A stretch of DNA of 64,000 nt. Origin: Gilvibacter sediminis. Its GTDB lineage: Bacteria; Bacteroidota; Bacteroidia; Flavobacteriales; Flavobacteriaceae. The position numbers and the translations under genes are program-made. Shown here piece by piece: positions 41,576-50,617 of this stretch (positions are counted from its first letter, which is position 1; every line of letters begins with the position of its first letter). The notes under the pieces were generated by a model. It ran no database searches. It was not told the DNA's origin and saw only the letters and a program-made list of their open reading frames with translations. The DNA lies in contig NZ_JAQQTE010000001.1 in NCBI RefSeq assembly GCF_028561565.1, positions 739,717-803,716 on the forward strand. The letters run 5' to 3'.

Positions 41576-42889
41576 TTACAGATCAAATCCGAGTTGAACG
41601 CCAATCTTGTCAGCGATCAATCCGTTGATTCTATTTTTCAGTTCTGGGATCTTTACACTTTCTAAAACGTTGTTAGCAAAGGCGTACATCAAAAGAGCAT
41701 TGGCTTCTTTCTTCCCAATTCCGCGTGAACGTAGATAGAAAAGTGCATCTTCATCCAACTGTCCAATGGTACAACCGTGAGAACATTTTACATCATCTGC
41801 AAAGATCTCTAACTGTGGCTTGGCGTTGATCGTTGCCTTGTCACTGATCAAGATATTGTTGTTCTGCTGGAAGGCATCGATTTTCTGAGCGATCTTATCT
41901 ACCATCACTTTACCGTTGAATACACCCACTGCAGAATCGTCATAGATTCCTTTGTAGTCTTGATGACTTTCACAGTTTGGTGACTGGTGATGTACCAAAG
42001 TAGAGTGGTCCACGTGCTGCTTCTTCTCAATAATGGTCACCCCTTTCAAGGTAGAATCACAGTGCTGTCCTTGCTGGTAGAAGTTCAGGTTGTTTCTGAT
42101 CAGTTTTCCACCAAAAGAGAAGGTGTGTACACGGCAGTTGCTGTCTCGCTCTTGCTTGATGTAAGTGCTGTCAATTAGAGAAGCGGTCTCTACATCGTTC
42201 TGTACTTTGTAATAATCAATATATGCGCGCTTTTCAGCAAAGATCTCTGTGACCGAATTGGTCAAGATAGGATGCTCTGCTAAGCTTTGATGTCGCTCAA
42301 TGATCTGCACATGTGCGTTCTCACCAACGACTATCAAGTTACGCGGTTGGATCATCAGTGCAGCTTCACTACCTGTAGCAAAGTTGATGATCTCAATAGG
42401 TTTTTCTACTTCTTTGTGCGCCGGAATAAAGATGTAAGCACCCTCTTTGGCAAAGGCCGTATTGAGTGAGGTGATGCTGTCCGTTTCCGCAGCTTTGTTG
42501 AAATAAGCTTCAATTACCGGACGGTATTTGTCTTTACTCAATGCTGAAGACAGTAGACAAACATCAATACCCTCGTGTGTGGTCTCAGACAAGAAAGAGG
42601 AGTAAACACCATCTACAAAAACAACTTTGTAGGTATCTACATCATGCAAGAAGTATTGCTTCACATTCTTGTACTCCAAAGTGTTTGACTTCTTTGGAAA
42701 AACGGTGTAGTCCGCTTTGAGCATTTTGTCAAGCGGCGTGTATTTCCAAGCTTCGTGCTTGCGCGTCGGGAAGCCTGTATTCTCAAAGTTCTTTATGGCT
42801 GCAGAACGGATATCATGAATCAAGTGCTCTTGATCCAACGAATCCTCATAGGCCATATAAGAAGAGATCAATTTATCTTTTAAACTCAT
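41576..42889 (-). CDS. sufD: Fe-S cluster assembly scaffold component SufD
   Basis: A 437-residue member of the SufB/SufD beta-helix family that pairs with SufB and SufC. Typical blocks: NLIVVGENAHVQIIERH, HQDYKGIYDDSAVGVFNGKV and KCSHGCTIGQLDEDALFYLRSRG, which forms the conserved C-terminal core. The start is two bases after sufC. Confidence 0.95.
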   Translation of the reverse strand: MSLKDKLISSYMAYEDSLDQEHLIHDIRSAAIKNFENTGFPTRKHEAWKYTPLDKMLKADYTVFPKKSNTLEYKNVKQYFLHDVDTYKVVFVDGVYSSFLSETTHEGIDVCLLSSALSKDKYRPVIEAYFNKAAETDSITSLNTAFAKEGAYIFIPAHKEVEKPIEIINFATGSEAALMIQPRNLIVVGENAHVQIIERHQSLAEHPILTNSVTEIFAEKRAYIDYYKVQNDVETASLIDSTYIKQERDSNCRVHTFSFGGKLIRNNLNFYQQGQHCDSTLKGVTIIEKKQHVDHSTLVHHQSPNCESHQDYKGIYDDSAVGVFNGKVMVDKIAQKIDAFQQNNNILISDKATINAKPQLEIFADDVKCSHGCTIGQLDEDALFYLRSRGIGKKEANALLMYAFANNVLESVKIPELKNRINGLIADKIGVQLGFDL

Positions 42890-42891
42890 CC

Positions 42892-43647
42892 TTAAGCCGT
42901 TTTAACTTCTTCTTTGATCCAGTCGTATCCTTTCTCTTCTAGCTTAAGGGCTAAATCCTTGTCTCCAGACTTTACGATCTTCCCATCCATGAGTACGTGT
43001 ACTTTGTCTGGTACGATATAGTCCAAAAGACGCTGGTAGTGCGTAATGACCAATACGGCATTGTTTTCACTGCGGAGTTTATTCACTCCGTTTGCAACAA
43101 TGCGCAAGGCATCGATATCCAAACCAGAATCGGTCTCATCCAAAATAGCCAACTTAGGTTCAAGCATTGCCATTTGGAAGATCTCGTTACGCTTTTTCTC
43201 ACCTCCTGAGAATCCTTCGTTCAAAGAACGGGATAGGAACTTGCGGTCAATCTCTAACAAGGCCGCTTTTTCTCGGATCTTCTTCAACATCTCCGCAGCA
43301 GGCATCTCTTCCATGCCTTGAGCTTTGCGTGTTTCATTGATGGCGGTCTTCACAAAGTTGGTTACCGATACTCCCGGAATCTCTACTGGATACTGGAAAG
43401 AAAGGAACACCCCGTGATGGGCGCGCTCTTCTGGATCCAATTCTGAAATATCTTCTCCTTCTAACAGTAAGTTGCCTTCTGTCATTTCATAGTCCTCGTT
43501 TCCTGCAATCACAGAGGCCAAGGTACTTTTTCCAGAACCGTTTGGACCCATGATAGCGTGTACCTCTCCGGCACCGATCTGCAGGTCAATTCCTTTTAGA
43601 ATGTCTTTGTCTTCTACACTTGCGTGCAAATTTTCTATCTGTAACAT
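42892..43647 (-). CDS. sufC: Fe-S cluster assembly ATPase SufC
   Basis: A 251-residue ABC ATPase that drives conformational change of SufB-SufD. Walker [10 protein letters not shown], signature SGGEKKRNE, Walker [13 protein letters not shown] and H-loop VITHYQR are all present. ATG 43647 is preferred ([14 protein letters not shown] matches the family) over a TTG at 43668 inside the upstream gene. It lies one base after the stop of the small lipoprotein gene, so a lipoprotein separates sufB from sufC. Confidence 0.96.
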   Translation of the reverse strand: MLQIENLHASVEDKDILKGIDLQIGAGEVHAIMGPNGSGKSTLASVIAGNEDYEMTEGNLLLEGEDISELDPEERAHHGVFLSFQYPVEIPGVSVTNFVKTAINETRKAQGMEEMPAAEMLKKIREKAALLEIDRKFLSRSLNEGFSGGEKKRNEIFQMAMLEPKLAILDETDSGLDIDALRIVANGVNKLRSENNAVLVITHYQRLLDYIVPDKVHVLMDGKIVKSGDKDLALKLEEKGYDWIKEEVKTA

Positions 43648-43648
43648 C

Positions 43649-44011
43649 TTACTGATTTGTTTCTTCAATTTCTATATCCGGTCCGACAGACGTCGGGCTT
43701 ACTTCTACAATTCTCTTTATGGTCAAGATGGAATCCCAACCCTCTGTATTGGCAGGTTTTGCTTCTACCACAGCTTCCAGGGTAACCGGAACCATGTCAA
43801 AAGGAGTCTTTTGCCAATTAGCAGCTTTGGTGGCTAGCTCTTGGGTCATTGCATCGTTTTTGACGGTATACATAACCTCATTCACTTCCAATACTGCGTT
43901 GTCTTCAAAAAGCAAAAAGTTGCCTTTATATGTTTTTGTATCTGTCGATTGCTCATCAGCACAGCTGGCCAGAAGAGCGAAAACGAAAAATAGGGTGGCT
44001 AGTTTTCTCAT
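43649..44011 (-). CDS. Small lipoprotein of unknown function between sufB and sufC
   Basis: A 120-residue lipoprotein: leader [17 protein letters not shown] with Cys17 as the lipid site. The body ([20 protein letters not shown] to [12 protein letters not shown]) reads as a compact beta-rich domain and could be OB-like, as in NlpE C-terminal regions, but this is a guess. It is tightly packed: two bases after sufB and one before sufC, so it is made with the Fe-S machinery. Residues after the Cys (ADEQSTD) are acidic. No catalytic motif is seen. Confidence 0.78.
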   Translation of the reverse strand: MRKLATLFFVFALLASCADEQSTDTKTYKGNFLLFEDNAVLEVNEVMYTVKNDAMTQELATKAANWQKTPFDMVPVTLEAVVEAKPANTEGWDSILTIKRIVEVSPTSVGPDIEIEETNQ

Positions 44012-44013
44012 GC

Positions 44014-45462
44014 TTATCCGACTGAGCCTTCAAGGCTGATTTCTAATAATTTCTGAGCTTCCACAGCAAATTCCATCGGAAGTTTGTTCAAAACTTCCTT
44101 ACTGAATCCGTTCACGATAAGCGCAATCGCCTTTTCGGTGTCAATACCGCGTTGGTTACAGTAAAAGATCTGGTCTTCCCCGATCTTACTCGTAGTAGCC
44201 TCGTGTTCTATGGTTGCTGATTTGTTCTTCGCCTCAATGTACGGGAAGGTATGTGCTCCACACTCGTTACCCATTAGCAGCGAGTCACACTGCGAGAAGT
44301 TACGCGCATTCTCTGCTCTGGAATTGATCTGCACCAATCCGCGATACGAGTTCTGCGATTTTCCAGCAGAGATTCCTTTGGAGATGATCGTACTGCGGGT
44401 GTTTTTCCCAAGGTGGATCATTTTGGTTCCTGTATCTGCCTGCTGGTAGTTGTTGGTTACAGCGATGGAGTAGAATTCTCCAATCGAGTTGTTTCCTTTA
44501 AGCACACAGCTTGGGTATTTCCAGGTTACTGCAGATCCAGTCTCTACCTGTGTCCAGCTGATCTTGGCATTAGTTTCACAAAGTCCACGCTTGGTCACAA
44601 AGTTGAAAACTCCACCCTTTCCGTCTTTTCCTCCAGGATACCAGTTTTGTACGGTGCTGTACTTAATTTCTGCATCATCCAAGGCAATGAGCTCGACCAC
44701 TGCGGCATGCAATTGGTTCTCATCACGCGAAGGCGCTGTACACCCTTCCAAATAACTTACGTAAGAACCTTCATCAGCGATAACCAGCGTTCTTTCAAAC
44801 TGTCCGGTTCCGGCCTGATTGATTCTAAAGTAGGTGGAAAGCTCCATTGGGCATCGAACACCCTTTGGGATGTAACAGAAGGATCCGTCACTAAATACTG
44901 CCGAATTCAAAGCGGCGTAGAAGTTGTCTCGCTGTGGCACCACAGATCCGATGTACTTCTTTACTAGTTCTGGATGCTCTTGGATGGCTTCTGAGATGGA
45001 ACAGAAAATAATTCCCTTCTCGGCCAAAGTCTCTTTGAAAGTTGTTGCTACAGAAACGGAGTCCATAACGATGTCCACGGCAACTCCGGCAAGCTTCTTT
45101 TGCTCTTCCAAGGAGATCCCGAGCTTGTTGAAAGTCTCCAACAATTCTGGATCTACTTCATCCAAGCTCTCGTATTTAGCCTTCTTTGCAGGAGCCGAAT
45201 AGTAAGAGATGGCTTGAAAATCGGGTTTGTCGTAGTTCACATTGGCCCATTCTGGCTCTTCCATTTCCTGCCAATAACGGAAAGCCTCTAGACGCCATTC
45301 GGTCATCCATTCGGGCTCTTCCTTCTTTTTAGAAATGGCGCGAACAATATCTTCGTTCAATCCCACTGGAAAGGTATCGGACTCAATATCGGTGTAGAAT
45401 CCGTACTCGTACTCTTTGGTCTCGAGTTCCTTTTTTAAATCGTCTTCAGTAAACTTATTCAT
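44014..45462 (-). CDS. sufB: Fe-S cluster assembly scaffold SufB
   Basis: A 482-residue scaffold protein on which the nascent Fe-S cluster forms with SufC and SufD. Family blocks: [57 protein letters not shown] (cluster-related Cys) and the C-terminal [17 protein letters not shown] core. Length is normal. It starts 18 bases after sufA. Confidence 0.97.
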   Translation of the reverse strand: MNKFTEDDLKKELETKEYEYGFYTDIESDTFPVGLNEDIVRAISKKKEEPEWMTEWRLEAFRYWQEMEEPEWANVNYDKPDFQAISYYSAPAKKAKYESLDEVDPELLETFNKLGISLEEQKKLAGVAVDIVMDSVSVATTFKETLAEKGIIFCSISEAIQEHPELVKKYIGSVVPQRDNFYAALNSAVFSDGSFCYIPKGVRCPMELSTYFRINQAGTGQFERTLVIADEGSYVSYLEGCTAPSRDENQLHAAVVELIALDDAEIKYSTVQNWYPGGKDGKGGVFNFVTKRGLCETNAKISWTQVETGSAVTWKYPSCVLKGNNSIGEFYSIAVTNNYQQADTGTKMIHLGKNTRSTIISKGISAGKSQNSYRGLVQINSRAENARNFSQCDSLLMGNECGAHTFPYIEAKNKSATIEHEATTSKIGEDQIFYCNQRGIDTEKAIALIVNGFSKEVLNKLPMEFAVEAQKLLEISLEGSVG

Positions 45463-45480
45463 GGATTGATTGCTTAAAAA

Positions 45481-45810
45481 TTAGAGCGAAAAGCTTTCTC
45501 CGCAGCCACAGGTTCTGTTAGCGTTGGGGTTATTGAATACAAAGCCTTTGCCGTTGAGTCCTCCGCTGTATTCCAAGGTGGTTCCCACCAAGTACAGGAA
45601 GCTGCGCTTGTCTACCAATATGCGAACAGCGTTGTCTTCAAAGATTTTGTCTTCATCTGCTTTGCTGTTGTCAAATTTGAGTTCGTAGGACAAGCCAGAA
45701 CAGCCACCACTTTTCACGCCTACGCGCACAAAATCTGTGGTAGCATTAAAGCCCTCTTCTTGCATGAGTTGGGCCAGTTTGGTTTTTGCTATATCACTTA
45801 CTTTGATCAT
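45481..45810 (-). CDS. sufA: A-type Fe-S carrier protein (HesB/IscA family), first gene of the SUF operon
   Basis: A 109-residue Fe-S carrier with the three family cysteines: Cys37 (SGGCSGLSY) and Cys101/Cys103 (NRTCGCGESF). It receives clusters from the scaffold and hands them to apo-proteins. The first gene of the operon, preceded by an exact -7 element at 45840-45847. IscA and ErpA are close relatives; the SUF context favours SufA. Confidence 0.93.
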   Translation of the reverse strand: MIKVSDIAKTKLAQLMQEEGFNATTDFVRVGVKSGGCSGLSYELKFDNSKADEDKIFEDNAVRILVDKRSFLYLVGTTLEYSGGLNGKGFVFNNPNANRTCGCGESFSL

Positions 45811-45839
45811 TCCTCTATAGACTGATTGTAAATTGTATG

Positions 45840-45847
45840 CAAATATA
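45840..45847 (-). promoter_or_regulatory. -7 promoter element of the SUF operon
   Basis: On the minus strand it reads TATATTTG, an exact TAnnTTTG match, 29 bases before the sufA ATG. No further SUF promoter was seen, and gene spacing of 0-19 bases suggests one transcript down to the DUF2480 gene. Confidence 0.62.
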
Positions 45848-45925
45848 CGGCAAAACGCGCTGTGTTTAACGTTTTAACATATTATTAAAACGCATGGAAT
45901 AATAAGGGTTTTCGATGATTCTGAC

Positions 45926-47008
45926 CTAGAATTCTGCGAAGCGTTCGTCGAAGATAAAATTGTCGTCTGTCAGGGTTTTTAGAAAGGCGATGATCTGGGC
46001 TTTTTCTGCCTCCGTCAAAGGGATTCCCAAACTGCCGTCAGCGTTTCTTAGCAGCGGATCTAAAGTTGGGCTGTCAACAATTCCGTCGGAATAATGATCC
46101 AATACAGCCTCCAGATCTGGAATCCGACCGTCATGCATATAGGGGAAAGTCGCCTCAATATTGCGGAGGCTCGGCACCTTAAACTTTAGGCTATCGCTCG
46201 GCTGTCCCGTCACGCGAAAACGCCCGACATCATTGAATTCAGGGTCAATGCTCAGGCCATTGTTTCTATAGGTCTGATCCGTTTGTAATACACCAGAATG
46301 ACAACTGGAACACTTGGCTTCAAAGAGGCCTAAACCAGCTGTTTCGTCTGTGGTGAGGGTAGTGCCATCATTGCGTAAAAAGCGGTCGTACTTACTGTCT
46401 GCAGACACCATCATGAGCATGAATTGAGACAACGCCTTGAGAATATTATCAGGATCTATTTGCCCATTTTCAAAGGCCGCAGCAAACATTTCAACATACT
46501 CAGGATCTTGACTCAAGGTGGTCACAATATTGTTAAAGCTGTTGTTCATCTCTACTTCCGCAGTGATGGGTATAATAGGCTGCGCATCCAAGTGCCCAGC
46601 AGCGCCGTCCCAAGTGAATTCTTCCATAAAAGCCAAGTTATGAAGCGGTTGTGCATTGCGTTTTCCAATAGCACCGTTCACACCGTGACTCGTAATGTGA
46701 GTGTGATGGGTAAAGGCAAAGGCTTGTATGTGACAGAATCCGCAGGAAACTACGCCATCAGAGGCCAAACGGCCATCGTAAAACAGCTTTTTACCCAGCA
46801 CAAAACCGTTTTGAGTAGGTGGGTTTTGGCTCAGGTCATAAGTGAGGTCAGGGAAGTAATCCGGAATCTCTAGATTGAGCGCTACATCTACTTCTAAGGT
46901 CTCCTCTAAAGGATCATCGGCCATCGGTGCATCCTCATAGGGCTCGTTCTCCCCACAGGCGCTCAAAAGCACAACTAGAAATAATATGTAAAACTGTTTG
47001 ATCATCAT
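45926..47008 (-). CDS. Di-heme cytochrome-c-peroxidase/MbnH-like lipoprotein
   Basis: A 360-residue lipoprotein (LLSAC, Cys18, followed by GENEPYED) of the CCP/MauG superfamily. Two c-type haem sites are present: CGFCH (89-93) and CSSCH (233-237); FPYMHDGRIPDLEAVLDHY carries the conserved Met291. Blocks such as HGVNGAIGKRNAQPLHNLAF and WDGAAGHLDAQ are typical of the branch that includes MbnH, which oxidises tryptophan in its partner MbnP. The MbnP-like gene is immediately upstream with no gap (its stop abuts this ATG), which favours the MbnH reading over a plain peroxide scavenger. Last gene of a five-gene exported-protein unit. Confidence 0.9.
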   Translation of the reverse strand: MMIKQFYILFLVVLLSACGENEPYEDAPMADDPLEETLEVDVALNLEIPDYFPDLTYDLSQNPPTQNGFVLGKKLFYDGRLASDGVVSCGFCHIQAFAFTHHTHITSHGVNGAIGKRNAQPLHNLAFMEEFTWDGAAGHLDAQPIIPITAEVEMNNSFNNIVTTLSQDPEYVEMFAAAFENGQIDPDNILKALSQFMLMMVSADSKYDRFLRNDGTTLTTDETAGLGLFEAKCSSCHSGVLQTDQTYRNNGLSIDPEFNDVGRFRVTGQPSDSLKFKVPSLRNIEATFPYMHDGRIPDLEAVLDHYSDGIVDSPTLDPLLRNADGSLGIPLTEAEKAQIIAFLKTLTDDNFIFDERFAEF

Positions 47009-47758
47009 TTACTCGGCAGAAAATGCTGTTGAAATATTGCTTGCAATAATTGGCGCATAAACAGGATCCACCTGAATGTCATCTTTCTCTTGCAATGAAA
47101 AATTCTGAAGGCCTGCATCAAAAATTCGGGCAACGTCAAAGATCAGATTTATATTGCTGGTATTATCGTTTACGGTGAAGTCCGTGGCTAGATCTAATTC
47201 AATGGTCTTGTAGTTGTCTAGCGTGGTTCCGTGAGATCCTACATGAATGATAAAAGGCGCGTCGGTGGTGGTGTCAGTATCGTATTCACCTTCAAATTTG
47301 ATGAATTTATATCCTGCTGACCAGCTCCAAAGCATGCCCGTCTCTTCTGCCGTTGGGATGAAATTATTAACCCCATTGAGCGGATAGTTGGATTGATCGA
47401 CTCCAAAACCAAAACGGATTTTGTTGTATTTGCGGCCATCCACATCTGGGATGCTCAAAGTCTTGCTACCATTATCGGCCTCATTGACCACAAAATAGCT
47501 TTCACTTTGAGGCACCACAAATTCTTGTCCATTGGCGCCAATAAGCACAATGTCACTGATGATGTATTTTAACTCATTTACACGATAAGAATCACCAGAG
47601 GCATTGGTATAGGTTTGTGAGGACAAGATCAGATCATTGCCCGCAACCTGATTTTTAAAAACGAGATTAACCTCCCCAGGCGCGGCCTGATTATCGTCAG
47701 ATTTACAACTAATTAAAGCTGCAAGAGCAAAGGTTAAAAGCAATATTTTTTTCATCAT
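47009..47758 (-). CDS. MbnP-like lipoprotein
   Basis: A 249-residue lipoprotein (ALISC, Cys18, then KSDDNQ, an acidic surface-export-like signal) of the MbnP family, named from methanobactin operons where it binds copper after MbnH converts a tryptophan to kynurenine. Family blocks: YRVNELKYIISDIVL, KIRFGFGVDQSNY and GMLWSWSAGYKFIKFEGE. Trp144 and Trp146 in that last block are the only tryptophans in the protein; His162 and His166 are its only histidines. Overlaps the upstream propeller gene by four bases and abuts the di-heme gene. No methanobactin precursor was found in the window. Confidence 0.87.
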   Translation of the reverse strand: MMKKILLLTFALAALISCKSDDNQAAPGEVNLVFKNQVAGNDLILSSQTYTNASGDSYRVNELKYIISDIVLIGANGQEFVVPQSESYFVVNEADNGSKTLSIPDVDGRKYNKIRFGFGVDQSNYPLNGVNNFIPTAEETGMLWSWSAGYKFIKFEGEYDTDTTTDAPFIIHVGSHGTTLDNYKTIELDLATDFTVNDNTSNINLIFDVARIFDAGLQNFSLQEKDDIQVDPVYAPIIASNISTAFSAE

Positions 47759-49152
47759 TTATACTTTACAATCAAGGCGTCTTTTCCGCCTTTGTTTAAA
47801 ATTATATCACCGTCGGAGCTGTCTGTATCGCCCACAACAATCAGCGCGTTGGCACCGATAGGAGCACAATCATTAAAGAGTTCAACCCCAGAACCGCCTA
47901 CGCTGTCTTGCCAAACCAAGTCTCCAGAGGCTGTGGTCACAATCACCCAAGCATCGTTTTGACCTTGGTTGGTTCCGACTTGACCATCACTACTTCTGGT
48001 GGTTCCTGCCATAATGAGTTCTCCGGTACCCATTTGATTTACAGCGCGAGCCGATTCAAACAAGCTGCCACCGTAGCTCTCTTCCCAGAGGAAGTTTCCG
48101 CTACTGTCAAAAGCCACGGCCCAAAGGTCTGCGTTGCCTTTAGGAGAAGATACATCGCCGTCTGCACTTCGGCTGTCGCCAACCATTACGTAGGTTCCAG
48201 GTGTTGATTCTATCAAGCCATAGGCAATGTCAATTTCAGAGCCGCCAAAGGATTTTTCCCAAACCAGGTCTCCGCTGTCGTTGATTTTTACCGCCCAGTA
48301 GTCATAACTACCTTTAGGACTAGAAATGTCAAAGTCATCACTTTCGGAGGCTCCAGTCATTAAAAATCCACCGTCTTGCGTTTGCAGTACTTGATAGCTT
48401 CTGTCATTATTTGTTCCGCCAAAGAATCTTCTCCAAATAAGTTGGCCGTTGGCATCTAAACGCATGCCCCAGAACTCTCCCACACCGTGTTTTGGCGCTG
48501 CGGATGGAGCGCTTGCAAATCCATCGTTTCCAGCGCCTCCACTGGCTGTAATGTCCAAAAAGCCGCTTACAAAATAGCCGCCGTCTGTCGTTTGAATCAC
48601 GGAACTCGCCTGATCGCTGCCTGCAAAGCCATAACTCTGCTGCCATTGCAGATCACCGCTCGCTGAAAGTTTTACGATCCAATAGTCTTGAAAGCCTGCG
48701 TTTTCTGTAGCATCACCGTCAGCAGATCGGCTAAAACCGGCTATAGCGAAACCGCCATCGGCAGTTTCAATGATATCCGCGCCGCGATCATCGGCAGAGC
48801 CACCATAAGTTCGGCTCCAAACCATTGCGCCGTTAGCATCGAGCTTCAGAACCCAATAGTCGCTGTCTGTTGCAGTTTTATCCGTTATATCGCCGTCATT
48901 ACTTTGAGTGTATCCCAAAACGGCAAAGCCTCCATCAGCAGTGGCAACCACCGCATTTGCAATGTCATCTCCAGATCCACCATAAGTGAATTGCCAGTCT
49001 ACTATTCCTTCAAAGTCGGGAGTTTGCCCACTGTCATCTGTAGTGTCATCGGTTTGTCCACTGTCATCGGTATTGTCCGCAGGCAGATCGCTCTCGGAAC
49101 AACTGTGTAGTCCAAAGACTAAAAATGCTATATACCAATACTTTCTGATCAT
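47755..49152 (-). CDS. Seven-repeat beta-propeller lipoprotein
   Basis: A 465-residue lipoprotein (lipobox LHSC, Cys18, then SESDLPAD) with a low-complexity linker of DDSGQT-type repeats (about 26-45) and seven repeats of about 55-60 residues, each with a (Y/F/V)GG-type start and an ending like GxSRSxDGD (YGGSGDD..., YGGSADD..., YGFAGSD..., FGGTNND..., FGGSEID..., YGGSLFE..., VGGSGVE...). This is best read as a seven-bladed propeller. No enzyme motif is seen. It starts right after the T9SS choice-of-anchor B gene and overlaps the MbnP gene, so it is translationally coupled to the copper-type module. Confidence 0.85.
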   Translation of the reverse strand: MIRKYWYIAFLVFGLHSCSESDLPADNTDDSGQTDDTTDDSGQTPDFEGIVDWQFTYGGSGDDIANAVVATADGGFAVLGYTQSNDGDITDKTATDSDYWVLKLDANGAMVWSRTYGGSADDRGADIIETADGGFAIAGFSRSADGDATENAGFQDYWIVKLSASGDLQWQQSYGFAGSDQASSVIQTTDGGYFVSGFLDITASGGAGNDGFASAPSAAPKHGVGEFWGMRLDANGQLIWRRFFGGTNNDRSYQVLQTQDGGFLMTGASESDDFDISSPKGSYDYWAVKINDSGDLVWEKSFGGSEIDIAYGLIESTPGTYVMVGDSRSADGDVSSPKGNADLWAVAFDSSGNFLWEESYGGSLFESARAVNQMGTGELIMAGTTRSSDGQVGTNQGQNDAWVIVTTASGDLVWQDSVGGSGVELFNDCAPIGANALIVVGDTDSSDGDIILNKGGKDALIVKYK

Positions 49153-50568
49153 CTATCGTTTCATGAGTTTTTGAGCTGCCGCATCATTTACCTGCAGCAC
49201 ATAAAATCCAGCGGAGAGATCGCTCACATCTATATTGATGGTCTCTAAGCTGTTGTTGAATTCAATATCTTTTAGCAATTGACCAGTTAAATTGAAAATC
49301 TGGACATGCTCAATGGGCGCTCCGTATTGAACCGTGAGTTGTTCTTGCATGGGATTTGGATAAGCCATCGCCTCCAAAATTTCAGCATCTACAGTACTTA
49401 AAACACTGTTGTCTCGAACTAAAAAGAATCCGTTGTCTTGATCTGAAACTACAATGTTCCCACTATCAAAGAAAGGATAAACATTCCAGGAACCATTTCC
49501 AGTACCTGCGTTATCACTACTTGGCCAAGTATCAAAATAGTGCGATTCCACAACCGTTCCCGTGTCGATTCCAGAAAGATCTAAAATGCGCAATCCTGCT
49601 CGGTAACTTGCCAAATAGAATTGATCTCCAACTACGTACCCGTTGTGATCGGTGGCTGGGTTTTGACTGAAGTAATTGAAAGCAAATACGGGATTGTCAA
49701 GATCAGAAACGTCAAAAATGATGGTCTTGGTTTCAAAACCAAAAATGATCTCATCCACCTCATCGGCCAACAAGAAATAACTTTGATCTTCCGTGAGCCA
49801 ACCTTGGTGCGTATATCCAATGTCACTGTAGTCTACCGCCGATAGTAATGTAGGATTGTCTTTATCGGTTACATCTACAATAACCACTACGTTTTCATTA
49901 CTTCCAAAAAAGAGCTCCTTGCCTGTGTGCTCGCTGTCTGGGCCACTGTAAGTGACAATTTGAGCATCGTGGGTATAACCGCTATCGGCATAACCTCCTG
50001 CAAACTGAGGGCTCAAAGGCGATTGAATATTCACCATATGAATTCCTCCGCTAAAGGTGTCGGTTCCTATGGCATAGGCAAAGCCAGTATCTTCATTAAT
50101 GGCAATATTGTGGGCGCTTCCGAATCCTGAATAGTGCGCATCTTCATCAAAGGTGACCGGTGGGCTACTCACAGTGCGTAGGCGTGTCAGATCAAAGACC
50201 TGCATGCCGTGTCCATCCGCTTCGCTCACGACAAATGCGTGGTTGTTATAGACTTTAATATCGCGCCAAATGCTGGGGTCTGTAAAGGTGGGAAGCTTGC
50301 CCAGATATACCGTGTTTAACGGATCTGAAATATCTACAAAGGCGGTTCCATTGCTGAGTCCAATGATGGCGTATTCGTTTCCGGTCTCTGGATCGGTCCA
50401 GCCCCAGTTATCATTGGCCAAACTGGCATCGAAGTCAGCTAGCGGAATTCGATCCATAAGGTCAAGGCCGTCACAAGGAAAACCATCGGCAGAACCAGAT
50501 TCACAAGGGATCTGGCCCATGACCAGATTAGTGCTTATAAAAAGCAGCGCGAGTAGTGTCTTTTTCAT
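49153..50568 (-). CDS. Choice-of-anchor B (LVIVD-repeat) protein with T9SS sorting domain
   Basis: A 471-residue secreted protein: signal peptide (1-18), CESGSADGFPCDGLDLM opening, LVIVD-type propeller repeats (GTAFVDISDPLNTVYLGKL, VFDLTRLR, VVIVDVTDKDNPTLL, TIIFDVSDLDNPVF, LRILDLSGI) and, from about residue 395, a type A T9SS sorting domain (MAYPNPMQEQLTVQYG to LMKR). Conserved His-containing stretches are SGFGSAHNIAI, YTHDAQ, YTHQGWL and TDHNGYV. It is a tandem paralogue of the upstream lipoprotein, differing in anchoring: one by lipid, this one by T9SS. Confidence 0.9.
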   Translation of the reverse strand: MKKTLLALLFISTNLVMGQIPCESGSADGFPCDGLDLMDRIPLADFDASLANDNWGWTDPETGNEYAIIGLSNGTAFVDISDPLNTVYLGKLPTFTDPSIWRDIKVYNNHAFVVSEADGHGMQVFDLTRLRTVSSPPVTFDEDAHYSGFGSAHNIAINEDTGFAYAIGTDTFSGGIHMVNIQSPLSPQFAGGYADSGYTHDAQIVTYSGPDSEHTGKELFFGSNENVVVIVDVTDKDNPTLLSAVDYSDIGYTHQGWLTEDQSYFLLADEVDEIIFGFETKTIIFDVSDLDNPVFAFNYFSQNPATDHNGYVVGDQFYLASYRAGLRILDLSGIDTGTVVESHYFDTWPSSDNAGTGNGSWNVYPFFDSGNIVVSDQDNGFFLVRDNSVLSTVDAEILEAMAYPNPMQEQLTVQYGAPIEHVQIFNLTGQLLKDIEFNNSLETINIDVSDLSAGFYVLQVNDAAAQKLMKR

Positions 50569-50586
50569 GAAATAGCAATTAGTATG

Positions 50587-50605
50587 CTAATTTAAAACAA
50601 ATTAG
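50587..50605 (-). repeat. Hairpin between the two choice-of-anchor B genes
   Basis: CTAATTT (50587-50593) and AAATTAG (50599-50605) form a perfect 7-bp dyad in the 49-base gap. With no T-run it is more likely a processing or attenuation element than a terminator. Confidence 0.4.
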
Positions 50606-50617
50606 TCGGGTCTTACC

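Noticed and set aside
44413-44967. Long open frame (184 codons) antisense to sufB
   Set aside because: It lies wholly opposite a highly conserved gene, has no coding-like features, and arises from codon bias of sufB.
45926-47758. Full methanobactin biosynthesis operon
   Set aside because: No MbnB/MbnC-type maturation genes or precursor peptide were seen next to the MbnP/MbnH-like pair.
47755-49152. Regular repeats at about 170-base spacing, considered as a CRISPR or DNA repeat array
   Set aside because: The repeats are diverged at the DNA level, stay in frame and correspond to propeller blades in the protein.
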